This document shows positions 18,318 to 26,252 of a stretch of 64,000 bases of DNA, piece after piece (within the stretch, counting starts at the first letter, position 1; every line of letters starts with the position of its first letter). Source of the DNA: Shewanella marisflavi (GTDB lineage Bacteria; Pseudomonadota; Gammaproteobacteria; Enterobacterales; Shewanellaceae); assembly GCF_023283925.1 (NCBI RefSeq), contig NZ_JAKIKX010000003.1, forward strand, positions 1 to 64,000, written 5' to 3'. Position numbers and translations under genes: made by a program. The notes under the pieces were generated by a model, which made no database searches, was not told where the DNA came from, and worked only from the letters and a program-made list of their open reading frames with translations.

Positions 18318-19385
18318 ATGAACAGGAATCTATTGAGTCAGACACTAAGCGGCTTACTCTTAATCGCCCTTGGCAATAGTGTGCAGGCAGGGGAGTTGCC
18401 CGATAAGCAGGCTGAATTGAAGTTGGCTGCGCCAAGCCCTGACGCTGAGTATCTCAAGATGCGTGCGCTCTCGGCCATTCCCCAGGGCGCATTCGGTGAC
18501 AAGGTGCGGCTCGGATATCAGCTGTTTGTGAATACTCAGCAGCTGCGGGGTAAGTATGTGGGCAATGAGCTCAATTGCGTCAACTGTCATATGGATGCCG
18601 GCCGTAAGGCTAATGCTTCACCTTTGTGGGCCGCCTATCTGGCCTATCCGGCCTATCGTAAGAAAAACGATAAGGTAAACAGTTATCAGGAGCGGATCCA
18701 GGGCTGTTTTACCTATTCGATGAATGGCAAGGCGCCCGAGTCTGGCAGTGAGCCATTGGTGGCGCTGTCGGCTTATTCTTACTGGTTGGCCATGAGTGGT
18801 CTGATGGACAAATATGGCGTAGCGGGGGCTGTGCCTGAGCTGAGTGATGAAGAACTGCTTAAAGGGGGCAAGCGGGAGGACTTTGTCTTACCAGAGGCGA
18901 TTGCCAAGGCGACTAGCCTGGATGAGCGCGCTAAATTGCCGGGCCGCGGATTTCCCGCCATTCCCAAGCCAGAGCAGGCCTATTCTCCAGCACGCGGGGA
19001 ACAGGTGTATCGAGCCCATTGTCAATCTTGCCATGGTGAAAACGGCGAAGGTGTTGCCATGGCAGGGGTTTATAGCCTGCCGCCTTTATGGGGACCAAAC
19101 AGCTTTAACTGGGGGGCGGGTATGCACAGGGTGAATACTGCGGCCAACTTCATCTATGAGAACATGCCTCTAGGTAAGAGCATTCAGCTCAGTCATCAGG
19201 ATGCCTGGGATGTCGCAGCTTTTGTGGTCTCCCATGAGCGACCACAAGATCCACGTCTGAAAGAGGGCAAAGTGGCCGACCTTGCCGAGCGTTACCACAA
19301 ACATCAGGGTTACTATGGTGAGTCGGTAGCAGAGGGAGCCGTGCTGGGCACTCAATCCTATCCCATCAACCCGGCGAAGCAATAA
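18318..19385 (+). CDS. Diheme cytochrome of the TsdA (thiosulfate dehydrogenase / SoxA-like) family
   Basis: The 355-residue periplasmic protein has a signal peptide ending VQAGE. The first domain has the heme site CVNCH (87-91) in the context NCVNCHMDAGRKANASPLW and a conserved Cys in QERIQGCFTYSMNG (Cys130), the position of the unusual Cys heme ligand in TsdA. The second heme site is CQSCH (235-239), with downstream Met residues. Known TsdA enzymes oxidise thiosulfate to tetrathionate and some run the reverse reaction. AAAGGAGG precedes the ATG. The call rests on recalled motif context. It is notable that an octaheme tetrathionate reductase lies 10 kb away. Confidence 0.75.
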   Translation: MNRNLLSQTLSGLLLIALGNSVQAGELPDKQAELKLAAPSPDAEYLKMRALSAIPQGAFGDKVRLGYQLFVNTQQLRGKYVGNELNCVNCHMDAGRKANASPLWAAYLAYPAYRKKNDKVNSYQERIQGCFTYSMNGKAPESGSEPLVALSAYSYWLAMSGLMDKYGVAGAVPELSDEELLKGGKREDFVLPEAIAKATSLDERAKLPGRGFPAIPKPEQAYSPARGEQVYRAHCQSCHGENGEGVAMAGVYSLPPLWGPNSFNWGAGMHRVNTAANFIYENMPLGKSIQLSHQDAWDVAAFVVSHERPQDPRLKEGKVADLAERYHKHQGYYGESVAEGAVLGTQSYPINPAKQ

Positions 19386-19408
19386 GCCGTAAACTTGTTC
19401 AACCCAAG

Positions 19409-19446
19409 ACTGAGTGTTACCGTTGATGGCTAACACTCAGTTTTTT
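19409..19446 (+). terminator. Terminator after the tsdBA-like pair
   Basis: A perfect 11-base stem (19409-19419 with 19431-19441) and a run of six U. Confidence 0.88.
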
Positions 19447-19451
19447 AATGT

Positions 19452-19673
19452 ATGAATATAAAAGCCAGTATCTGCCCCCTGTGTCAGCAGCCTAATGCTT
19501 GTGCCATGGCGGCTAAGCGTCAGATAGAGACCTGTTGGTGTCAGCAGCAGGTCTTTGTGCCTAAACACCAGTTGGCACTGGATAACTTGGCGCCTGAACG
19601 CTGTATCTGCCAAGTTTGCGCTGAGGCCTTGAAACAAGAGGCTTTGCTAGGTGTCAGGCGTGTCGATAAGTAA
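19452..19673 (+). CDS. Cysteine-rich CWC family protein
   Basis: A 73-residue protein with eight Cys at about residues 8, 11, 17, 28, 30, 51, 53 and 56: CPLC, then C, then the CWC motif, then CICQVC. The pattern suggests metal binding, probably Zn, and matches the small Cys_rich_CWC family of unknown function. No signal peptide. It starts right behind the upstream terminator without a strong ribosome site. Confidence 0.78.
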   Translation: MNIKASICPLCQQPNACAMAAKRQIETCWCQQQVFVPKHQLALDNLAPERCICQVCAEALKQEALLGVRRVDK

Positions 19674-19700
19674 AAAAGTATGATTTAAGGACAAACATCA

Positions 19701-20078
19701 ATGAAAAAAATAGCAATAACCCTGTTGGGAGTTTTGATGCTACCAGGATGTGGCAATTTAAACCTAAGTGCCAATATTGCCCCTTCACCAGAGGAAGCTT
19801 TGAAGACTTATAAGGTCGAGGTGTACAGTGTGGAGGAGATTCATCGTTATAAGGCGGATTCCTTAGGCAAGGTTTCAACCTCATTTTGCAGGATGCGTTC
19901 GAGCCAGCCAAGACCAACAGAATCTTTGTTAGTGGGTAATTTAAAGCATAAGGCGCAAAAGCTAGGGGCCAATGGCATAGTGGTCATGGAATGTGTCGAC
20001 CATAAATTGAACAACGATTGTGCCGAGTATTTGCGTTGCGATGCGCTGGCGTACAGGGTTGATTTCGACAGGCTTTAA
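19701..20078 (+). CDS. RcsF-like lipoprotein
   Basis: The 125-residue lipoprotein has a type II signal peptide (LMLPGC, lipid Cys17). The mature domain carries four further Cys in SFCRM, VMECVD, NNDCAEYL and RCDALAY, the spacing of the two disulfides in RcsF. It also has the RcsF-like segments SLGKVSTSFC and KHKAQKLGANGIVVMEC. RcsF senses envelope damage at the outer membrane and signals to the Rcs phosphorelay. No rcs genes are in the window, so the partner is unknown. AAGGACA lies ahead of the ATG. Resemblance is by eye. Confidence 0.62.
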   Translation: MKKIAITLLGVLMLPGCGNLNLSANIAPSPEEALKTYKVEVYSVEEIHRYKADSLGKVSTSFCRMRSSQPRPTESLLVGNLKHKAQKLGANGIVVMECVDHKLNNDCAEYLRCDALAYRVDFDRL

Positions 20079-20082
20079 AAAG

Positions 20083-20110
20083 AAAAAGAGGCGAAATTGC
20101 CTCTTTTTTA
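20083..20110. terminator. Terminator between convergent genes
   Basis: AAAAAGAGGC (20083-20092), a six-base loop, then GCCTCTTTTT (20099-20108). It serves the RcsF-like gene and, in the other direction, the first Sel1 gene. Confidence 0.85.
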
Positions 20111-20141
20111 TCCTCTAACGAGCGCTCGGGGCGTTGCTTAT

Positions 20142-20969
20142 TTAATTGAGTCTAAAGGCAAGCGTTTCTTTTCCCCAGTCAGATAACATTACATCTCTTA
20201 TACGCTCGCCGTCCCCTTCGGAGCTACAAGCCCACATCTCGGCACAAGTTCGGCCGGCGATTTTGGAACCAGTACCCGATTCGGTATCGGGGCGAGTGGT
20301 GTTGAGACGGGCGATCTCATCATCGAAATAGCGATGATAGTCGGGGGCCGTAACAGTAATGGTTTCCATCTCACCAACAGGGGCATTACTGCCTGGTTTA
20401 GCGTTTTTATCGGCTTCGACCAAGGCGTATAACTTTGGAAGTGCTAGGTTTTTTTCCTGCTCTGAGTTTTTGAGCTTATTGGCAAGGTTTTTGGCAGAAA
20501 CATTGTTTAGTTCGTAGGCTTTAGATAGCCACTTGTCTGCTTCGGCAAGATCTTGTTTGACGAGATTATCATTGAGATAAATCTTACCCAGTATCAGGGC
20601 GCTCGGTGAAAAATCGACTTTCAGGCTACGTTCCAATAAAGATATAGCCTTATCGACATCCTGATAGTCGGTATCTTGAAGATACATGACTGCAGCCTTG
20701 TATTGCGCCGTGGTATTGCCAAATTTAGCCGCACGTCGGAACCATTTGAGTGCCTTTTTAGGGTTTTTCTTTGTGCCGTGACCCGCATAATAGAGTTCAC
20801 CTAAGGTTGCCATGGCATCTGAGTGACCCCGCTTGGTTAAAATGGTGTAGGCCTTGAAGTATTCCTTACACTCGGCTGAATCACATTCAGACAAGCCTGA
20901 AGCATAACTGCTGGAGCTGATCGCCCACAGGGTTAAGCCTATAGAGAGCGATTTGATTATCCTTTTCAT
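20142..20969 (-). CDS. Sel1-repeat periplasmic protein, paralogue 1 of 3
   Basis: The 275-residue protein has a signal peptide (cleavage near SYASG), a Cys pair (SECDSAECKEYF) and at least three Sel1/TPR-like repeats at about residues 40-165 (AMATLGELYYAGHGT, ALKWFRRAAKFGNTTAQYK, AEADKWLSKAYELNN). Next come a linker with METITVTAPDY and a conserved C-terminal module (SKIAGRTCAEMWACSSEGD, then RIRDVMLSDWG) with two Cys. Sel1 proteins are usually protein-interaction scaffolds. The ATG at 20969 is preferred since AGGA lies eight bases before it; the codon nine bases upstream abuts that site. Function unknown. Confidence 0.8.
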   Translation of the reverse strand: MKRIIKSLSIGLTLWAISSSSYASGLSECDSAECKEYFKAYTILTKRGHSDAMATLGELYYAGHGTKKNPKKALKWFRRAAKFGNTTAQYKAAVMYLQDTDYQDVDKAISLLERSLKVDFSPSALILGKIYLNDNLVKQDLAEADKWLSKAYELNNVSAKNLANKLKNSEQEKNLALPKLYALVEADKNAKPGSNAPVGEMETITVTAPDYHRYFDDEIARLNTTRPDTESGTGSKIAGRTCAEMWACSSEGDGERIRDVMLSDWGKETLAFRLN

Positions 20970-21053
20970 TTTAAACATCCTATTGAGGTGGTTGGTTGAC
21001 TACAACCCCTTAAGCCGTTAGTGACCTAAAGTACGACATGTTGAAGTGTTAAG

Positions 21054-21878
21054 TTATCTGAAAATAAGTGCTGCGGCTCCCCAGTCAGACAGGAGGAAGT
21101 CGCGAATACGATCGCCATCTCCTTCACTGCTACAGGCCCACATCTCGGCGCAGGTACGTCCGGCAATATTTGAGCCTGTGCCCTTCTCTGTATCGGGTTG
21201 GCTATGGTTAAGACGAAGAATTTCGTCATCGAAATATTGCGTATAATCCGGTGCCGTCACCGTAATGGTTTCCATTTCACCGACGGGCGCATTGCTGCCG
21301 GGTTTGTCGGCGCTTTTAGCGTCGATCAGGCTATAGAGCTTGGGTAGTGCTACTGTTTTGCCAAGCTCAGAGCCTTTTAGTTGTTTGGCAAATTTTTGCG
21401 CCTCCTGATTATTAAGCTCATAGGCCTTTGACAGCCAGTGATCGGCTTCGGCGAGATCCTGTATGACGAGCTCATTACCAAGATAGATTTTGCCTAATAC
21501 GAAGGCGCTGGGTGAGAAATCGACCTTAGTACTGCGCTTCAGCAGGCTGATACCTTTGTCGATATCTTGATAGTCGGTTTGCTGCAGGTACATGATCCCT
21601 GCTTTATATTGAGCCGTGGTATTGCCAAACTTGGCGGCGCGTCTAAACCATTTGAGTGCTTTCTCAGGATTTTTTTCTGTGCCATAGCCTGAATAATAGA
21701 GCTCGCCAAGAGTCGCCATCGCATCCGAGTGACCTCGTTTGGTTAAAATGGTGTAGGCTTTGAAATATTCCTGACATTCTGCCGTGTCACATTCAGGCAG
21801 CCCGGCTGCGTAGCTGTATGAGGTTACTGCCCATAGGCTGAGTCCGAGCGAGAGTGCTTTGAGTGTGTTCTTCATCAT
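21054..21878 (-). CDS. Sel1-repeat periplasmic protein, paralogue 2 of 3
   Basis: The 274-residue protein is very similar to its two neighbours. It has a signal peptide (near SYAAG), the Cys pair PECDTAECQEYF, the same Sel1 repeats (AMATLGELYYSGYGT, ALKWFRRAAKFGNTTAQYK), METITVTAPDYTQYFDDEI, and the C-terminal module SNIAGRTCAEMWACSSEGD then RIRDFLLSDWG. It is closest to paralogue 1. The starts at 21878 and 21875 are both possible after AAGGGA. The sequence just downstream of this gene's start region resembles that of paralogue 3, consistent with tandem duplication that included intergenic DNA. Confidence 0.8.
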   Translation of the reverse strand: MMKNTLKALSLGLSLWAVTSYSYAAGLPECDTAECQEYFKAYTILTKRGHSDAMATLGELYYSGYGTEKNPEKALKWFRRAAKFGNTTAQYKAGIMYLQQTDYQDIDKGISLLKRSTKVDFSPSAFVLGKIYLGNELVIQDLAEADHWLSKAYELNNQEAQKFAKQLKGSELGKTVALPKLYSLIDAKSADKPGSNAPVGEMETITVTAPDYTQYFDDEILRLNHSQPDTEKGTGSNIAGRTCAEMWACSSEGDGDRIRDFLLSDWGAAALIFR

Positions 21879-21957
21879 TTAGTCCCTTTCTTAGAGCCGA
21901 TCATGTTCAACTCTTCTAGCTATACATGGCTATAAGTACGACGTGTTGAAGTCAAAA

Positions 21958-22785
21958 TTATCTAATGTTTGAAGCTAATGCGATATTTCCCCAGTCTGAC
22001 AGCAAGGTATCTCGAATGCGTTCATTGTCTCCTTCGCTGCTACAGGCCCAAATATCTGTACAAGTGCGTCCGGCGATGCTGGAGCCCGTGCCTTTCGCTG
22101 TGTCAGGGCGACTACGGTTAAGCTGGGCGATCTCCTCATCGAAGTAAGCGGCAAAGTCAGGCGCTTCGACGAGAATCACTTCCATCTCTTCCATGGCGTT
22201 TTTACTGTCTGGCGCTATTGGCTTTTCTGCATCGACAAGAGCAAAGGCTTTAGGCAGCTTGAGTGAGCGAGTGTCGGGTGATTCTCTAAGTGCCTTGGTG
22301 AATTTCATAGCCTCTAAATTATTGAGTTTATAGGCTAGAGCGAGCCATCTGTCGGCCTCTTCGAGATCCGGTTCGGTTAAGGTATTTTGTAGATATATCT
22401 TGCCAAGGGCCAGTGCGCTTGGGGAAAAAGCAGCCTTAGCACTGCGCTTTAATAAATTGATCCCCTTATCGATATCTTGATGTGCCGAGGTTTGTAGATA
22501 CATGATCCCCGCTTTGTATTGCGCCGTGGTGTGGCCAAATTTGGCAGCACGCCTAAACCATTTAAAGGCTTTATCTTTATCTTGCTCTGTACCGTAGCCG
22601 GAATAGTAGAGTTCACCAAGGGTCGCCATGGCACTCGAATGGCCACGCTTGGTTAAGATGGTATAAGCGTTAAAGTAATCTTCACATTCCGCCGTATTAC
22701 AGGCGGACAACTGGGATGCATTACTGGTAGAGGTTATTGCGACCAGAGCAGCAGCTAACAAAAGCTGATTCACGATCCGCTGCAT
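21958..22785 (-). CDS. Sel1-repeat periplasmic protein, paralogue 3 of 3
   Basis: The 275-residue, most divergent copy has a signal peptide (near SNASQ), the Cys pair SACNTAECEDYF, Sel1 repeats (AMATLGELYYSGYGT, AFKWFRRAAKFGHTTAQYK) and the C-terminal module SSIAGRTCTDIWACSSEGD then RIRDTLLSDWG. The linker motif is altered to MEVILVEAPDF. The start at 22785 is supported by AAGGAG seven bases ahead; the frame is open for 30 more bases upstream but that stretch lacks a ribosome site. It is the first gene of the row and may carry the promoter, in 22786-22950. Confidence 0.8.
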   Translation of the reverse strand: MQRIVNQLLLAAALVAITSTSNASQLSACNTAECEDYFNAYTILTKRGHSSAMATLGELYYSGYGTEQDKDKAFKWFRRAAKFGHTTAQYKAGIMYLQTSAHQDIDKGINLLKRSAKAAFSPSALALGKIYLQNTLTEPDLEEADRWLALAYKLNNLEAMKFTKALRESPDTRSLKLPKAFALVDAEKPIAPDSKNAMEEMEVILVEAPDFAAYFDEEIAQLNRSRPDTAKGTGSSIAGRTCTDIWACSSEGDNERIRDTLLSDWGNIALASNIR

Positions 22786-23019
22786 GCCAAACTCCTTTTG
22801 TAAAATGTTAATCACCCTTACTATCAGTAACTAACGGATAGTGCCATAGTACTTAAGTGCTAATGTAGAAGCGTGATTCAAGGTGAGTTTTACGGTTAGT
22901 ATCAGTGGGTCTCTGGGTCTGTTATAAGCCGATGATGCTTAATGTTGGTAGTATGGCCCCGTTGGGACGGCGACTATCTTTCTGATTAACCGGATATAAA
23001 TTAAGGGAGAAAGCGGGCG

Positions 23020-24147
23020 ATGGATAAGATGGATGCAGTGGTCGTTGGCGCCGGGGTAGTCGGGCTTGCGGTGGCTGCCAGGCTAAGCCAGCGTTTTAAG
23101 CGGGTGCTGCTCGTCGATCGCGCCGACGCCATAGGTACAGGGATCAGCAGCCGCAACAGTGAGGTGATCCATGCGGGGATCTATTATCCCACTGGAAGCC
23201 TGAAGGCGAGGCTGTGTGTGCAGGGAAAACATGACCTCTATGCCTATTGCGCCCGACGTAGCATCGCGGTTAACCCCGTCGGCAAGGTGATAGTCGCCAG
23301 CCATAAGGCGCAGGAGGCTAAGCTTGATGCCTTGCTCGAGCAAGGTCGGGTCAATGGGGTGGAAGATCTCGAGCCCCTGAGTCGTCGGCAATTGGCGGAG
23401 CTGGAGCCTGCGCTTAAGGCGGCGGGCGGGCTATTTTCTCCCTCAACCGGCATCATAGACAGCCATGGCTATATGTATAGCCTATTGGCTGAAGCCGAGG
23501 CAAACGGGGTGATTTTTGCTGCACATACTGAGTTTATGGGGGCGAGCGCTCACAACAATGGCTTTAGCATAGAGCTGGTAAATGATGGATTGGCGCTGCA
23601 GATAGATACCCATTATTTGATTAATAGCGCCGGGCTTTATGCCTGTGAGCTGGCCAGTAAGATAGAGGGGCTGGGTAGTGCGTTTATTCCTACCTTGCAT
23701 TGGTGCAAGGGGCACTATTTTTCCTATCAAGGGAAGAGTCCTTTTCGTCATCTTATTTATCCCGTGCCTGAGCCCGGTCTTAAAGGTCTGGGGATTCATG
23801 CAACCTTAGACTTGGCGGGTCAACTCAAATTTGGTCCTGATACCCTTTACTTGCCGCCAAGCAATGTTGAAGAATATGCGGTGCCAGAGAGCTTGAAGGC
23901 GACATTTTACCGCGCTATCTCAGCCTATTTTCCTCAGGTTGAGCTTGATAGATTGCAAGCTGACTATGCGGGTATCCGGCCTAAGTTACAGGGCCCGAAT
24001 GATAGCCAGGTATCTGATTTTGTTATTCAAGGTGAGGCCGAACATGGCCTAGGGGGATTGGTTAACCTGATAGGGATAGAATCGCCGGGGCTCACCGCGA
24101 GCCTGGCCATTGCCGATCAGGTCTCTAAGAGGTTACCTAGCCTTTGA
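23020..24147 (+). CDS. FAD-dependent oxidoreductase, L-2-hydroxyglutarate dehydrogenase-like
   Basis: The 375-residue DAO-superfamily flavoprotein has the Rossmann FAD motif at the N-terminus (VVVGAGVVGLAVAARLS), then SSRNSEVIHAGIYYP, the segment typical of the LhgO/L2HGDH branch. It also has STGIIDSHGYM, HWCKGHYFSYQG and a C-terminal LIGIESPGLTASLAIADQV. Relatives oxidise L-2-hydroxyglutarate to 2-oxoglutarate and pass electrons to quinone. Substrate not proven: a related FAD dehydrogenase is possible. AGGGAG lies upstream; a second ATG at 23029 is an alternative. Single gene ending at a terminator shared with deaD. Confidence 0.78.
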   Translation: MDKMDAVVVGAGVVGLAVAARLSQRFKRVLLVDRADAIGTGISSRNSEVIHAGIYYPTGSLKARLCVQGKHDLYAYCARRSIAVNPVGKVIVASHKAQEAKLDALLEQGRVNGVEDLEPLSRRQLAELEPALKAAGGLFSPSTGIIDSHGYMYSLLAEAEANGVIFAAHTEFMGASAHNNGFSIELVNDGLALQIDTHYLINSAGLYACELASKIEGLGSAFIPTLHWCKGHYFSYQGKSPFRHLIYPVPEPGLKGLGIHATLDLAGQLKFGPDTLYLPPSNVEEYAVPESLKATFYRAISAYFPQVELDRLQADYAGIRPKLQGPNDSQVSDFVIQGEAEHGLGGLVNLIGIESPGLTASLAIADQVSKRLPSL

Positions 24148-24155
24148 GGCAACAA

Positions 24156-24180
24156 AAAAGGAGCCCTTAGGCTCCTTTTC
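24156..24180. terminator. Terminator between convergent genes
   Basis: AAAAGGAGCC, loop CTTA, GGCTCCTTTT: a near-perfect stem flanked by A and T runs, so it works in both directions for the FAD enzyme and deaD. Confidence 0.88.
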
Positions 24181-24196
24181 TTTAAACGTCTAACGC

Positions 24197-26005
24197 TTAA
24201 GCGTTATCTTTACCGCCTTTGCGGTGAGATTTACGCTCGCCGACAGGCTTACGACGACGTGCTGGACGGCTGTCATCTGACGCACCCGCAAGTTCAGTTC
24301 CCGCTTCGCGAATATTGAGTGGCTTACCACATACGCGCACCTTCTTGAGGTGTTGCAGTATATCTTTTGGCATGCCATCAGGCAGATCGATAGAGGTCAT
24401 CTGATCGAATAGCTGGATCTGGCCAATGTAGCGGCTGTCGATGTTGGCTTCGTTGGCTACGGCGCCCACAATGTTACCCACACCCACGCCGTGGTCACGG
24501 CCGACATCTATGACGTAACGGCACATCTTGACATCTGGATGATCTTTAAGCGTGTCAGCCTTACCTAGATTGGTTGGCGTTGGACGCGATTCACGACGGC
24601 CACGAGGGCTACGTTCGCCGCGCTCACCACGTTCACTACGATCACGTGAGTTACGCTCATCACGACTATCGCGCTGGCGTTCCTGGATCGGTGGCAGTTG
24701 CAGTGGACGTTCTTTTTGCACCATGTTAAGGAGGGCGGCAGCCAAAGCTTCGGTATCCACTTCCAGTTGCTGACAAAGCTGTGCAACGGCGCCATGCATA
24801 AAGTCTAATGACTCATTGTTGATGGTATTTGATACCTGCTCACCTAAGCGAGACAAACGACGCTCGGTAACGGTTTCTGGGCTAGGTACATTCATTGGCG
24901 AAATACGACTCTTGGTCGCACGCTCAATGGTACGCAGCATACGCATCTCTCTGTGGGTGACGAACAGAATCGCCATACCAGTACGACCCGCGCGGCCAGT
25001 ACGACCAATACGGTGTACATAGGCTTCGGTATCGTATGGGATGTCGTAGTTGATCACGTGACCGATACGCTCAACGTCCAGACCTCGGGCGGCAACATCG
25101 GTAGCGATCAAGATATCTAGCTTGCCGCGTTTAAGCTGGTCTACTGCGCGTTCACGGGCCTGCTGGTTCATATCACCATGCAGCGGTGACGAGGCATAGC
25201 CACGGGCTTCAAGTTTCTCAGCCAATTCGACACAGCTGTTACGGGTACGCACGAAGATGATGATACCTTCAGTGTTTTCCACTTCCAGTACGCGTACCAA
25301 GGCTTCGAGTTTGTTGTGTTGTGACACCTGAACAAAACGCTGCTCAATTGACTCAACCGTGGTGTGGCTGGCGGCGATGCTGATGTGTACCGGCGTTTGC
25401 AAATACTTGTTGGCAACGCGCTTGATCTGCTCTGGCATGGTTGCAGAGAACAGCGCTAGCTGGCGTTGCTTAGGCGTATGCTCCAGGATCCACTCGATAT
25501 CGTCGATAAAGCCCATCTTGAGCATCTCATCGGCTTCATCGAGCACCATAGCTTTTAGCGTTTCAAGCTTCAGGGTGCCACGACGCATATGGTCCATGAC
25601 GCGGCCTGGCGTGCCTACTACGATCTGTGGACCACGACGCAACGCATTAAGCTGCTGGTGCATGCTTTGACCACCATAGATAGGCAGTACATGCAGGCCT
25701 TTCATAAATTTGGAGTAGCTACCAAATGCTTCGGCGACCTGAACGGCTAGCTCACGCGTTGGCGCGAGTACTAAGATCTGTGGAGTATTGGCATTGGCGT
25801 CGATAGCATTTAATAGGGGAAGTGCAAAGGCACCTGTTTTACCTGTACCGGTTTGTGCCTGGCCTAAAATATCTTTACCCTCCATGAGGGGATCGATACT
25901 AGCTGCTTGAATTGGCGTAGGTTTTTCGTAACCTAGCTCGTCAAGAGCACGCAACAAAGGCTCGGACAGGCCGAGTTCGCGGAAAGTTTTTTCACTGGAT
26001 GACAT
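24197..26005 (-). CDS. deaD: ATP-dependent RNA helicase DeaD (CsdA)
   Basis: A 602-residue DEAD-box helicase acting in ribosome assembly and mRNA turnover in the cold. Motifs in order: the Q motif region (FRELGLSEPLL), AQTGTGKT, PTRELAVQVAEAF, TPGRVMDHM, DEADEML, SAT, and HRIGRTGRAGRTG. After the core come the CsdA-type C-terminal domain, the RNA-binding DbpA-like fold (KADTLKDHPDVKMCRYVIDVG) and Arg/Ser/Glu-rich and basic tails. An extended -10 lies about 115 bases upstream of the start, giving a leader of roughly 105 bases, as is common for cold-regulated genes. Confidence 0.95.
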   Translation of the reverse strand: MSSSEKTFRELGLSEPLLRALDELGYEKPTPIQAASIDPLMEGKDILGQAQTGTGKTGAFALPLLNAIDANANTPQILVLAPTRELAVQVAEAFGSYSKFMKGLHVLPIYGGQSMHQQLNALRRGPQIVVGTPGRVMDHMRRGTLKLETLKAMVLDEADEMLKMGFIDDIEWILEHTPKQRQLALFSATMPEQIKRVANKYLQTPVHISIAASHTTVESIEQRFVQVSQHNKLEALVRVLEVENTEGIIIFVRTRNSCVELAEKLEARGYASSPLHGDMNQQARERAVDQLKRGKLDILIATDVAARGLDVERIGHVINYDIPYDTEAYVHRIGRTGRAGRTGMAILFVTHREMRMLRTIERATKSRISPMNVPSPETVTERRLSRLGEQVSNTINNESLDFMHGAVAQLCQQLEVDTEALAAALLNMVQKERPLQLPPIQERQRDSRDERNSRDRSERGERGERSPRGRRESRPTPTNLGKADTLKDHPDVKMCRYVIDVGRDHGVGVGNIVGAVANEANIDSRYIGQIQLFDQMTSIDLPDGMPKDILQHLKKVRVCGKPLNIREAGTELAGASDDSRPARRRKPVGERKSHRKGGKDNA

Positions 26006-26118
26006 GGGTTGTAGCCTTGTGGTGTAACTAAGTGCAGAGACTGCACCAAAAGATTTTAAAGACAGAAAATCAACCCCGTGTCGACTTCCCGCACCGAAAA
26101 CGAATCAGTAAGCCGATT

Positions 26119-26127
26119 ATTATACCA
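26119..26127 (-). promoter_or_regulatory. Predicted extended -10 promoter of deaD
   Basis: On the minus strand TGGTATAAT (26127-26119) matches the extended -10 consensus TGnTATAAT. The -35 region is weak, as allowed for this class. The predicted leader before the deaD ATG is about 105 bases. Confidence 0.5.
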
Positions 26128-26252
26128 GTAAGTGAGATATCTTTCCACCACTTGGCATAATTTTAGCAGTAAAGCAGGAGTGCGGTTAATTTAAACAGAT
26201 ATTTAACAATGAGTTACATTTTTCAGAAATACAAAATTCCCTGTGTTTTATA

